NCBI GenBank assembly: GCA_914767715.1
Contig: OU612066.1
Coordinates: forward strand, 3,169,001 to 3,229,000
DNA: 60,000 nt
Source: Membranipora membranacea
Taxonomy: Eukaryota; Bryozoa; Gymnolaemata; Cheilostomatida; Membraniporidae
Direction of reading: 5' to 3'
A program made the position numbers and the translations under genes. Below, piece by piece: positions 12,008 through 22,917 of this stretch. The notes below the pieces were generated by a model, which was not told where the DNA came from, did not search any database, and saw nothing but the letters and a program-made list of their open reading frames with translations. Every line of letters begins with the position of its first letter. The stretch's first letter is position 1.

Positions 12008-13870
12008 GTCCTTGGAAAGAAATCAATTTATATAATTTATGTACTCCATATCCTCATCATGGCCTCTGTACATCCATATTGCTTCAATTTGTCTTTTTCT
12101 TTATTGAAGGTGATCTCAGGGGAGGAGTGGGACGCTCAATTTATCACTAATAAATTCATGTTAACTGCAATTATTCTACTAGGAGAAGGAGAAACGACAT
12201 ATTTCCCAGGCGCAACATGGCCGATTGTGTTGTATAATTTATTGTGTTCAACTCTATTTTGTAATTCAAATTGTGTTTGCTCATAGCATTATGTCTTCAT
12301 ACAGCAATATTTTGATATCTTCGTATCAGGAAAACCTACAAAAAAATACCTTGAATCCTTGCGTTTATCATTAGTCCACATTATATCGAATGTGAAATCC
12401 CATCAACCTCAACATTTTCACTTCCATTTTGGTTTTTTTTTCATACATTATTTGATATCACAAAAAATCATCTCTACAAATTCATAATATACGTATCTCA
12501 ATATCTCAAAAAGGAATATTTATTAGTTCATATTCTTTGTTCACATTCTAAACATTCTCCCTTTTCCTTGGTGGTAAAGTTTTGGCCATAGGTGTTTATT
12601 CTGCAGTCAGTCTTGTAGAGTGGTGGATATCAGCAGGTTTACATTGCAAGATTTACTATCTGGGCTACTGGAACGCATAGGTCTTTGCTACATTGTTTGC
12701 TAATCCACTCAGGGTATTCCAGTGATGGTACTGTAGTAGTAGTTAATTTTGTCAACAAACTGCTGGGATGGACGAAGCAATCCGTCTTAAACATAATGGG
12801 ATGGTGTCTTTGTCCTTTTGTCCAGATCTAGTGTCTTTACGCCTAGCCACCAGTTAGCAGAACCAGCCTTAAGGCTGTTATCTTTGTACTATAATATGAT
12901 AACTCGTTTTGGATCTGGCAATAAGACGTTCAAGGGTTGAGCGTAGATAGATGTAGGTGGGTTTTCCCCAGTTGTAAAACAGACAAAAAATGTTGTTATC
13001 TTCTGTACACAACTAGGCAAGGGCGAGCGTAGAACCATAGTCATCTCATTAGAAATGTTTTGCACTCAGTGCAAATGAATGCCAAGGAAAATCAGTGCCA
13101 ATAAAGAACTCACATTCAAGCTTCTTCAGGAGTAAGATCACAAAAAATTCTTTACATAAAAACATTATTTTTGGCATGCACATTTGTTGGAATGAGAGTT
13201 GCTTCTCCTGTCGAGAGAAAAGACAGCCAGGACTTATCCCATGTGAAATAACTAATATCAAATTAAGTTTAATTTGTATTGCCATATTAGTATTAATAAC
13301 ATAAACCTCAAAGGATGCTGAAGACTAGAACGACCAAAATGGTGGTTGGAACAATAAAACTATAAAGTATCCCCCAGTGGAAGTCAAATTGATGACTTCT
13401 GGCCTTGCAGTAAGTAGCAAGCGCGCTGTTACACTAGTAAACTAGTAAAGCCGCTACTTACTTTTCAGGTTCATTCACTCCCGTTCCACAAGCTCGTACC
13501 AATTTCACACCTATTTCACACAAATCAGGGCTATCAGACCTTACACGGTCAATTGCTCGGACCCTGGTGATAGTGTTTACCACTCTGGAAGGCTTAAACA
13601 TAACCCTATCTGTCTAACCCATTTGCAGGCCACAGCATAATTATGTTTAATGTTTAAACGCCAACAGGGTTTAAATAGATTTCGAGTTTGAAAACTGTGA
13701 AAGATTCAATAGCTTGTTGTCATCAATTTACTGTTTTGATCGTAGGTTGTGTAGAATTAGGGCAAAAGAAAATTAAAAACTGTGTACATACTAAGCATAT
13801 TAGAAGATGATTCTTTCATTCCGAACACTCCTGTTTTATCTTATTAACTGCCCATTCAGCGCAGCAAGAA
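12008..13870. other. Noncoding stretch
   Basis: No supported gene. The plus-strand frame at 11924-12286 begins inside the MITE and shows no family motif. An inverted repeat gtaagtagc...gctacttac lies at 13410-13462 with a loop of about 35 bases, around a repeated actagtaa. Confidence 0.4.
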
Positions 13871-14146
13871 TGGTATCCGGACAAAGTCCCGCAGCCAGAA
13901 TCCCAAAACCAAAAATCCCAATGGACAAAGTCCTGCAACCAAAGTCCCATAGCCAAAGTGCCAGAGGACAAAGTCCCAAAGACCAAAACACCATAGCCCA
14001 AAGTCCCAAAGACCAAAGTCCCGCAGCCAAAGTCCCGCAGCCAAAGTCCCGCAGCCAAAGTCCCAATGATCAAAGTACCAATGACCAAAGTACCAATGAC
14101 CAAAGTCCCAAAGACCAAAGTCCCAAAGTCCCGCAGTCAAAATCCT
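13871..14146 (+). repeat. Minisatellite, aaagtccc-type, 13-15 bp unit
   Basis: An irregular array of units such as aaagtcccgcagcc, aaagtcccaaagacc and aaagtaccaatgacc. Long open frames on both strands across it are by-products of the repeat. The reverse-complement family recurs at 17588-17808. Confidence 0.85.
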
Positions 14147-14713
14147 AATGACCTGCATTGCAAAACAAAGTGCTCATCAGCAAAAAATGCGCTGAGAAAC
14201 ATGTTCTTATACTTACCGAAATATCATCAACCGGACACCCCAGCTGCCTAACAAACCCTTGACAGAGGTGACAACTTTGCTAGTGAAAAATCTTTCTGTT
14301 GTGTTTTGGGTTTCGTGGTCAGGGTGTGGCTACATGGCATAACCAATTGCAGAATGAATGGGGATTTCTAGTAAATGAGATATACCCTCTTCACCGGGAA
14401 TTCTACTGACCACATGTTCCTTCGCCCTCTGCCGTGTATCTCTATTTTAACTTAAATTAAAATTGGCAATATGTGACCTATTAACAGGCTACAGCAGGCT
14501 AGAACCTTCCATCACATCATAGCACCATAGCCCTCTACCATCCATTATCAATATTTAAGTTCCCAGACTAATATGAATGCAGCTGGTATTCTACTCTGTG
14601 ATATAATTTATCTGCCACACATAGCGCCTGATTTTTTTAGAATCCTCTCATATATCGCGACCTCTCAAGCCATGCAGAATATAGTCACTATAGTCGGAAG
14701 GCAGAGGAAAGAG

Positions 14714-15150
14714 ATTTAATTTAATTTAATATTAACTTTATTGAACCATTCAATGCCGTTTAAAGCAAATAAAGACCATGTTAAAATAAAATTCCATCAA
14801 CTATATTGATAAAAAAAACCTTTTTTTGCACAGAGATGTTCTATACATCGGGGTAGCTAGTTGTTCATGTCTAGTATGAGTAGTAGTGCTAGAGCTAGGG
14901 AAGTATTTGTGTAGTGGATGGTTAGGATTTAGAGAAAGCTTTCTAGCATATCTCAGGCAGCACACGTCTGAGTAAACTGAAAGTTCAGTCAGTTGAAGGG
15001 CTTTTAATCTCTGGTCATAGTCTTCCATATATGGTAGAATAATTCTAAGGCACAGTTTTGCAGACGCTCTAACCTCTCTTTGTCTGACTTAGTTATAAAC
15101 GGGAACCAGCATTGGGCTGCATAAGATAGCGTAGATAATATCTTGCTCTG
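14714..15150 (-). pseudogene. LINE C-terminal fragment, minus strand
   Basis: Minus-strand frames contain QCWFPF and KERLERLQNCAL, then after a one-base frameshift near 15030 RIILPYMEDYDQRLKAL and LTELSVYSD. This is the standard C-terminal block of LINE reverse transcriptases. The element ends at a (attta)n-type tail at 14714-14735 (tttaatttaatttaa on the plus strand), marking its 3' end. A weak further RT-like stretch (AWMKLLHDNTSTRD) on the minus strand near 15310-15370 may be an upstream part. Confidence 0.7.
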
Positions 15151-16388
15151 ATAGAATAAATGATATTGACAATCATTTATTACAATTTGTTTATTAACAC
15201 GATAACTTCAAACTAAAACACTTTACTCAGGCTATACTGATAGTCAAAAAACTCAAATGCAGTACTACAAATTCTTTTAATGTTTTAGGCGTCATATTGA
15301 TGCAGTATCCCGAGTAGAAGTATTGTCATGCAGTAATTTCATCCAAGCCTGCATGAAGCGGCAATGTTTTGCATATGTATTTGTATTTTTGTTGTCATAC
15401 TATCCAGAATTTTTCACATAATCCTCCCACTACTGTAAGATAAATGGACTGACGGCTCAATATTCGTGGTGATATAAGCTTAGAGAAGTTTATATACAAA
15501 CATTCAAGGATGCAGCGTCAGGCTTTTTTGTTTTATGAAAATGCAACATCCTTTGTAACAATCAGGATTAAATTGCCCTCGTTTTGCATCAATAATATGT
15601 CATATTTCTATGCTAGCATGTTTAGGTAGTGATCATAATATAAACCCATAAATATAAAGTGTGGGTTTATATTTATGGTGGTGATTACAATTTTTAAATT
15701 ATGAATTTGGAAACCAACTTATCTACTTCTAGATGTAATCAGCAGCTTATCAATGTCATATGTCAATGTAAACCCAAAAGTACTTCAATGGTAGGCTACT
15801 ACTGAACACACTGTAGAAACGATTGCTCAGATTTCGATTATTTTTGGAGAATTTATAGGATTCAAATATAATACACCTTGCACAACTAGTTCCTACAACC
15901 TTTGAACATTTAATTGAGCTTCTAGCTTTTCTCCGGAGGTATCACTCACCGATTGCTGAGCAGACAACTACATAACACAATAACAAGCAAATCTATCGCA
16001 CAATTTACAAGAAGAATTTGATTTCTTCTGCATGCACTACCAAAGGTCTCATCAAAAATAAGTAGATATAACACTTTATCGAGAGCTAGTCAAATGTTTC
16101 AAATGAACCATAAAACACAGACCTATGTATTGTGTCTTTTAGATCCCCACGTTGTTCAATACAAAAGCACTAAGTTCAAACGATACCAAAAACCCAAAAA
16201 CGTCACGGTCCCTTTCAAATAGAACAGATAGGCTTGATTATGTGGCTATTGAACTCTATTTAATACATCGGTTGCCGTAATTTGCATGAACAAGATTCTG
16301 CCCACCACTTATAACCACATACTAACCACAGAAACCATATCGCACATAAATCCTGTTGATGTCCAAAGCCTCACATCGAAAAAAAAAA
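15151..16388. other. Noncoding stretch
   Basis: No gene seen. A short inverted repeat around ataaacccataaatataaa and its complement lies at 15639-15677. Confidence 0.4.
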
Positions 16389-17443
16389 CGGGTTCTGGAA
16401 AACGCGGAAAGGCGGAAAATCAGTTTCATCGCGGAAAACGATTTTCCGCGTTTTCGAAAATGCGGAAAATCGTTTTTCACCTTGAATTTGTTGATGATGC
16501 TAAAAAAAACTACTGGAAAGACATTGAGACATCACCACTGTATCATATGAGTGTTTTTGGTAAAAATCAAGCGATAAAAATAATTTTTTTGGAAAATGCG
16601 GAAAATATTTTTTTCCTCAAAAATTGATCTCAGTGCATAGAAAATGAACTGTAACCCATTAAGATATCATCCCCATCTTTTAAAGGCCTAAATTTCAGGT
16701 TTTTTTATTTTTGGAAAACGCGGAAAATTGTTTTCCGCATTTTCGAAAATGCGGAAAATCGTTTTTCACCTTGAATTTGTTGATGATGCTAAAAAAACTA
16801 CTGGAAAGACATTGAGACATCACCATTGTATCATATGAGTGTTTTTGGTAAAAATCAAGCGATAAAAATAATTCCGCATTTTCGAAAACGCGGAAAATGA
16901 TTTTCCGCGTTTTCCAAAAAGGAAAAAACCTGAAATTTAGGCCTTTAAAAGATGGGGATGATATCTTAATGGGTTACAGTTCATTTTCTATGCTTTGAGA
17001 TCAATTTTTGAGGAAAAAAATATTTTTTCGCATTTTCCAAAAAAAAAATTTTTTCACTCGATTTTTACCAAAAACACTCATATGATGCAGTGGTGATGTC
17101 TCAATGTCTTTCCAGTAGTTTTTTTTTAGCATCATCATGAAATTCAAGGTGAAAAACGATTTTCCGCATTTTCCAAAAATAAAAAAACCTGAAATTTAGG
17201 CCTTTAAAAGATGGGGATGATATCTTAATGGGTTACAGTTCATTTTCTATGCACTGAGATCAATTTTTGAGGAAAAAAATATTTTCCGCATTTTCCAAAA
17301 AAATTATTTTTATCGCTTGATTTTTACCAAAAACACTCATATGATACAGTGGTGATGTCTCAATGTGTTATTTTTGGAAAACGCGGAACATCGTTTTCCG
17401 CGATGAAACTGATTTTCCGCCTTTCCGCGTTTTCCAGAACCCG
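16389..17443. mobile_element. Nested palindromic (foldback-like) element, 1055 bp
   Basis: The outer ends are a perfect 53 bp inverted repeat (16389-16441 and 17391-17443, starting cgggttctggaaaacgcgg). Inside, one module recurs in both orientations: a tgcggaaaa/ttttccgca motif, a block with gacattgagacatcacca, and a block with gatgggg, atatc and gttacag. Modules on the left run one way and those on the right the other, so most of the element can fold on itself. There is no coding capacity; open frames here are repeat artefacts. Foldback DNA transposon or stalled inverted duplication are both possible. Confidence 0.8.
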
Positions 17444-17587
17444 AAAAAGAAATGCTTTAGATGTTAAGGGACCTACCTTAAATTTCTGTGTTTTAAAAAG
17501 TTACAAAAAAATGGAAAATTTAAGTTAAGAAATCAAAAATATATTTTCGTAAAAAAATTTAAAGCGATTTCGGGACTCTATAGTATT

Positions 17588-17808
17588 TTGGACTTTGGGA
17601 TTTTGGCTTTTGGGACCTTGGCCTTTGGGACTTTGGCCGGGGGACTCTGGTCACGGGACTTTGGTCTTTGGGACTTTGTTCATTGGTACTTTGGTCTATG
17701 GGACTTTGGTCACGGGACTTTGGTCTTTGGGACTTTGTTCATGGTACTTTGGTCTTTGGGACTTTGTTCATGGTACTTTGGGACTTTGTTCATTGGTACT
17801 TTGACCCG
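17588..17808 (-). repeat. Minisatellite, inverted relative to 13871-14146
   Basis: Units such as gggactttggtctttggg and ggtactttggtc are the reverse complement of the aaagtccc family. The two arrays face each other across about 3.4 kb that contains a LINE fragment and the palindromic element. Confidence 0.85.
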
Positions 17809-17872
17809 GATTCGCAAGAATTACATGGCATGGCATTAGCATACCCGATCAGATACATCAACTGCTCCACCA

Positions 17873-18365
17873 GTCACACTCAACGGCGAACCAATACCAG
17901 CACAATACCAAACCAAGCTCCTCGGATTAACCATCGACTACCACCTGATATTTAGTCAACAATATGTTGGGAGAAAAAGCCAGACCGCTAACCATGTGCT
18001 CACCAATCTCATGCGCTCATGGTTACCAAAATATCTCCTAGTGCGATTCTACACAGGCTACATTAGACCTAAAATGACATATGGCTACCCTGCCTGATAC
18101 CCTTTGCTCAGTTCAACATCGAAAGAGCAGCTCTTATCGCTTGAGAAGTTGGCACTCATATTTTCGGTCCAACATCGGGTGATTACCATGACAGAGTATT
18201 TGCCTTAGAACTCACACCACTGGATGACCATATCGACCAGCAATACAGGAAGTACATAGATAAAATCAAAATGCCTGATCATTGCCTGCATAAGCTGCTA
18301 CCCAAACCACAATCAGAAACTCAACAATCTGCACGCCTAAAGACTCTATCCCCGCACTAAGAGGT
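17873..18365 (+). pseudogene. LINE thumb and C-terminal fragment
   Basis: The plus frame reads TKLLGLTIDYHL, then WLPKYLLVRFYTGYIRPKM and TYGYPA, followed by stops and frame changes; a second frame continues with GPTSGDYHDRVFALELTPLD. This is a diagnostic LINE C-terminal region that differs from the copy at 9897, so at least two LINE families are present. It starts close to the minisatellite at 17588-17808. Confidence 0.8.
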
Positions 18366-19104
18366 GTAATGACACACATGACACTTTCAAGAGATTTTTG
18401 TTGAAGCTTCAAGTAGGCTTAGGATCAGATCTTGGGCTATTGACTTTACTGAGTCTGACAACCAACCAAGTTTGGTTTAATAATTGATATTCAATATTTA
18501 ACAATTAATATAAATGAAGTGCCTTGAAAATTTTAGAATGAATGGATTTGGCTATGTAGCATCATACTTGTCTAGGAGGGTGTATATTTATAGATTTTTA
18601 TAGATTTTATAGATGCATTTTATAATCCTACTAGACCACTACTGCAGCCTTTAAAATGTAAACATGTGCACCAGCAAAAAAGAGATTATAAGCTGGAAGT
18701 CAATTATAGAAACTAATCCTACTTCTGAGCCTGTCAAATGTTTTAGCTGCAGATAAATGTCAAATATTTACTTTTGTGATGCCAAGTAAATGTATTCCAG
18801 TCTCTGATACTTGCAAGTTGTTGTAAACAATTTAATTGGCTAGGGAACTTAATTACCAATCAACAATAGTAACACTGCTGTTTATAAAAAGATCTTTTGG
18901 CTGGTTTGCAACTTTTTTTTTATAGAAGCAGTAAAACAATAGAGCAAAATAGAACTTGATGACACAAAGCAAACTTCAGGGATGGACTTGATGAAAGCTA
19001 CTAAGAGAGCCCACAATCAGATAAATAAAAATTGACATCAAAGAAGACGATAATTAGGATAACTGCCTGAGGCGATCTTGGGTAGATCCATGATAACATC
19101 ACAG
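18366..19104. other. Downstream region of the carbonyl reductase gene
   Basis: Includes the 3' untranslated region of the minus-strand gene ending at 19105. No clear polyadenylation hexamer was found by eye. Nothing else is recognised. Confidence 0.35.
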
Positions 19105-22100
19105 TTACTCCCATGGTACAATCTCACGTTTACTGACATGAGCTCCTCTGATGTCAGTCTTAGGTGGTAGCTGAGCTAGATAGTACGGAGTGTCTGCGCC
19201 TAAAAATAGAAAGTCGTCACACACCCGTGTAAAGATGTTCTATGAATTCACACATCGACAACTAAAAATAATACCTTAAAACAAAACAAAATTATTGATG
19301 ATATAATTTTGAAAAAAGTCATTTATATATCCGAATGAAGTATGAAGACACTAAATTACTCTGAGGTGAGACGATCCACAAACCTTGATCGATAGTCAGA
19401 GGACCTTTACCGCTGCTCATACTTGTGCTCACATATCCAGGGTCAGCCTACAACAATACAGAACAAGTTGTTCCCATTTCGCAGGTGTCACAAATTCATA
19501 TTGACAACAGGAGCTTTCTACATATAAACCAGCTCAGTTATTTTTTATCAGTTGTCTCTTCTTTACCCGGGGAACGCAATTAATTGCACAACATGGTCTT
19601 TTCATGGTTCACATCGTAGAAAGAGTCAGAACAGCATATCCTCCTTATTTAGAGTGATACTAACTTCTTCGCTTGTTATTTCTCACCTGCCTGTTCCGAT
19701 TATTTGAAGCTATCTAAAGACATACTTACAGCATTAACCAAGATATCACGTTCTGGTGTTTTATTGAATTCCTCCTGCATAGCTCTGGCTAAGAGAGTAT
19801 CAGCTAGTTTAGATAAACTGTATGCTGCATCCTCTGACCAGCCATCAGCTTCATCTGTCCCCGTCTTCACAGAGCTAAAGAAGAGATATAACATGGTTTC
19901 ACAATTAATATGTTTTCTTGAGTAGCAGACTGTTTGTTGTTTGTCTTTGCGTCAGCCTTATCTGACAGCATGTGTATTTGTTGAATTTACCCATTAGATG
20001 AATAACCCATAGAGAGAAATAAAATCTGATTTTGAGGATCGGAGAGTATCGGTGACAGTATTAGATGACACAACACAGGCCTATCTAATCGGAGAGTATC
20101 GGTGACAGTATTAGATAACACGACACAGGCCTATCTAATCGGAGAGTATCGGTGATAGTATTAAGGTGCGTTTACATTGTCAACTAATCTGCCTATTTGA
20201 ACAACACCGACATTCAACACCGACAAATCTTCTAATATAAACATTGTGTCGGTGCAGACTAATCGGAGTTTAATGAAATCGTTGCTCTGTGATCATGTCA
20301 CAGAATGAACGACACAGGGTCCGATTCCATTGATACATAGCCAATTAAAACACAGATATGTAGGTCATTCAGGTCAACAGGTCAGAATACCATGGGTGTC
20401 AATGTCAAGGTTAAATGCGTAGTACTACCATTACTAGCTGTAGCTATTGTACAGGGGTAATATTGTCGCAAAATGGTAGCTGATTGGTCAATATAGTTGC
20501 TTGATTGATAGATCAGGGTAGAGTTGTTTTATTAGACCGACAAATCTAGTGTAAAAGCAAAATCGTTATAACCTATATCACACCGACATTTACTGCCGAC
20601 AGTTATGGTATGTCGGTGTTGTTCAATTATGCAGATTAGTTGACAATGTAGACGCAGCTTTAGATAACACAACACAAGCCTATCTAATCGGAGAGTAACG
20701 GTGACAGTACTAGATAACACAACACAGGCCTATCTAATCGGAGAGTATCGGTGACAGTATTAGATAACACAACACAGGCCTATCTAATCGGAGAGTATCG
20801 GTGATAGTATTAGATAACACAACACAGGCCTATCTAATTGAAATCAGTCCAGACTCCTTTTACATCAAGCAAAGCCAGTTTGAATCAACTACACACACTA
20901 ATGCTGAGGTGGAAGGTGGAAATAGTTATATTGTGAGCTGAGAGCTTGAAATGTCACCTTGTCCTTTCTTGGCAAGCTTTGCTCAGAATGGTGGAAACCA
21001 AGGAGTCTGTACCTCCCCGGTGGAGACACAATGCCTCAACCAACTGTGCTTGTTAAGGAAGGGTACGGCGAAATATATTATTTTAGTGTACGGGCTTCAT
21101 TAGTTTCTATGGTAAAGGAGGGACTCTATATTATCAGAAAACTAAATATTATTATGAACAAACAGAGGTAGCGACAGACTTACGCTACATATCCCATAAA
21201 TACAGAGAGAACTTCACTGCGAAGCATTGGAGGGTCACTCTTAATGAACAAATCATATCTCCCAGCATGTAACTTCTTCACTTTGTGTAAAGCCATCAGC
21301 GCAAGTGAACCACTCAAAATAACTACCCTACAGCAAAAATACCATATGATATACTGTATTGTTGACCCTATTGAACAGGTATGCATGGTTTAAAATCAAA
21401 CCCCTCCTGACTTTGCAGAAAACTTTGAAGGACTGTTTAAACAGAATTATCTTAATAAGAACAGAGATAAGTGATTGCTACGCAGAATAGGCAGACAAGG
21501 ATCGATAATTGCTGAAATTGATCCGGCTCTTAACATTAGGATGAGATAGGTGAAATCATAAACTCATCCAACTGTGACTGACCCAACATTTTATAACGAA
21601 GGCTAACAAACAAACTTAGACTTACACTGACAGCAAATTGGAAACAAGAAAATAACACACCATATTAGTACCATAAGACACTCAGCCTACCTAGCGCCGT
21701 CCTTGAGAATAGGAAAGAGAGCATCACACACCATGTTTGTACCAAATACATTTGTAGCCAGAGTGACCTCCACCTTACGGGCATATGGCTCAGTAGATGC
21801 CGCCTGAAAGGATAAAAAATTACCTATAATTACCTAGAATAAGAATCAGTATACAAAGCTGATTGAACAACGCACGTACTGAATCTTACTATTTTTGTGT
21901 ACGGCGTATCAATTATCATGGTTATAGTAAAATGATGTGTTTGAGGAACACCTTAACAGAAATTCCAGCATTATTGACTAGTACATCAAGACCTCCATGA
22001 TCTTTCAGCAGTTTTTCTTTCACATCTGAGAAGGTTTTAGCATCAGTCAAGTCAGCCTTTAGGAATGTGGCAGTCAATCCTTCTTCTTTTAACTTCTTAG

Positions 22101-22917
22101 CAGCTTCATCTCCGTTAGCTGCGCTACGAGCTAAAACATAAATTATCAGTTTTCTGATTGGGTTAATCTCGAGAGATGGCGTGAACGCGTTATGTACTTT
22201 CCAGAACCCCTTGGTCTCCGTTAGCTGGAAAAAAAACCAAGATTGTTATAATGGTTTTTGATCAAAGAGAGCTAACAGCGTATTAAAAATTTTCTCCACC
22301 GACTGAAAATTACTTACAGGTGCCATAAACAATCAAATCAGGATGTTCTTTACATAGACGTCTTACTATACCATAGCCGATCCCTTGATTAGCTCCGGTT
22401 ACCTGCAGTAGATGATTTAAAGGACTCAAAATCAACATTCACCTGGTTCTTAGTGTTTCCTCACAGGCTTTCGCTTCGATAGAAACTCACCTCTTTGTAA
22501 CTTTGATTGAAGCGTTGGAGTAGCATCTTTATGCTTATACAGTTTTGGACCTTAATGACAAAAATCACACGGTGATCCTCAGTACACAAATTTTTTATCA
22601 TTTAGCAATCATTCCTATGATAGGAAGTGGCTCAGATAGATAGAGAGAGCAATCTAGAGCAGTAATTGCAGCCTCGCCCGAGATGCACGTGTGACATAAG
22701 ACCTCTGATTTCAATCAACCATTTGTCAGCAATAGTTATTAAATCCAGCAATCCATCCATGCAGGTATGCATGTAATATAAGTCCACTAGGGCGCTCTCT
22801 AAATCTTTGCTGTCAGAGACACAAAATAAACATTGATTTTAGCATAAGATGACAGTTAGAGAATATCAATTAAATGTGAGCTTCACAATTATCACTAACC
22901 AATGCTACTCTGGTCAT
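19105..22917 (-). CDS. CBR1-like: Carbonyl reductase, CBR1-like SDR, 8 exons
   Basis: NADPH-dependent short-chain dehydrogenase/reductase expected to reduce carbonyls of quinones, aldehydes and ketones in the cytosol. Exons (minus): 22917-22900, 22402-22318, 22130-21952, 21803-21691, 21327-21184, 19874-19730, 19447-19384, 19199-19105. All junctions are GT-AG and the phases agree, giving 843 nt and 280 aa, against 277 aa for human CBR1. Visible motifs: cofactor-binding TGANQGIG at residues 8-15, NNAG at 87-90, the serine region VVILSGS near 133-139, and catalytic YSLSK at 198-202. DPGYVSTSM follows, where family members have a PGWV-type motif. The large insert between the Ser and Tyr segments is typical of monomeric CBR1-type enzymes. 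The start was chosen because MTRVAL supplies the first beta strand before VTG. A partial paralogue lies at 58741-59768. Confidence 0.93.
20037..20839. repeat. 50 bp minisatellite in intron 5, split by a MITE
   Basis: Units of 50 bp (atctaatcggagagtatcgg, then tgacagtattagataacaca and acacaggcct) occur at 20037-20163 and resume at 20660-20839. The interruption is the element at 20164-20659. The array lies in intron 5 of the carbonyl reductase gene. Confidence 0.9.
20164..20659. mobile_element. MITE inserted in minisatellite, TTA duplication
   Basis: A 496 bp element with inverted ends: left aggtgcgtttacattgtcaa, right end in reverse complement agctgcgtctacattgtcaa; both continue ctaatctgc and then an aacaacaccgaca block. 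TTA flanks it at 20161-20163 and 20660-20662, and the minisatellite consensus has a single TTA at this site, so the empty site can be read directly. No coding capacity. The TSD and the AG...CT ends suggest a PIF/Harbinger-type element, like the one at 11671. Confidence 0.88.

Noticed and set aside
11924-12286. 120-codon plus-strand frame
   Set aside because: Begins inside the MITE and crosses its boundary; no recognisable domain.
13807-14251. Several long open frames on both strands
   Set aside because: They all lie across the aaagtccc minisatellite; the repetitive translation explains the openness.
16286-16627. 113-codon open frame
   Set aside because: Covers the palindromic element and repeats in related modules without frame conservation.
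17588-17955. Open frames rich in Gly-Leu-Trp
   Set aside because: Translation of the inverted minisatellite; the same pattern occurs in more than one frame.
22492-22526. Alternative first exon for the carbonyl reductase (starting MLLQRF)
   Set aside because: Splices in frame to exon 2 but lacks the hydrophobic first beta strand; the exon at 22917-22900 supplies it. It could still be an alternative transcript.
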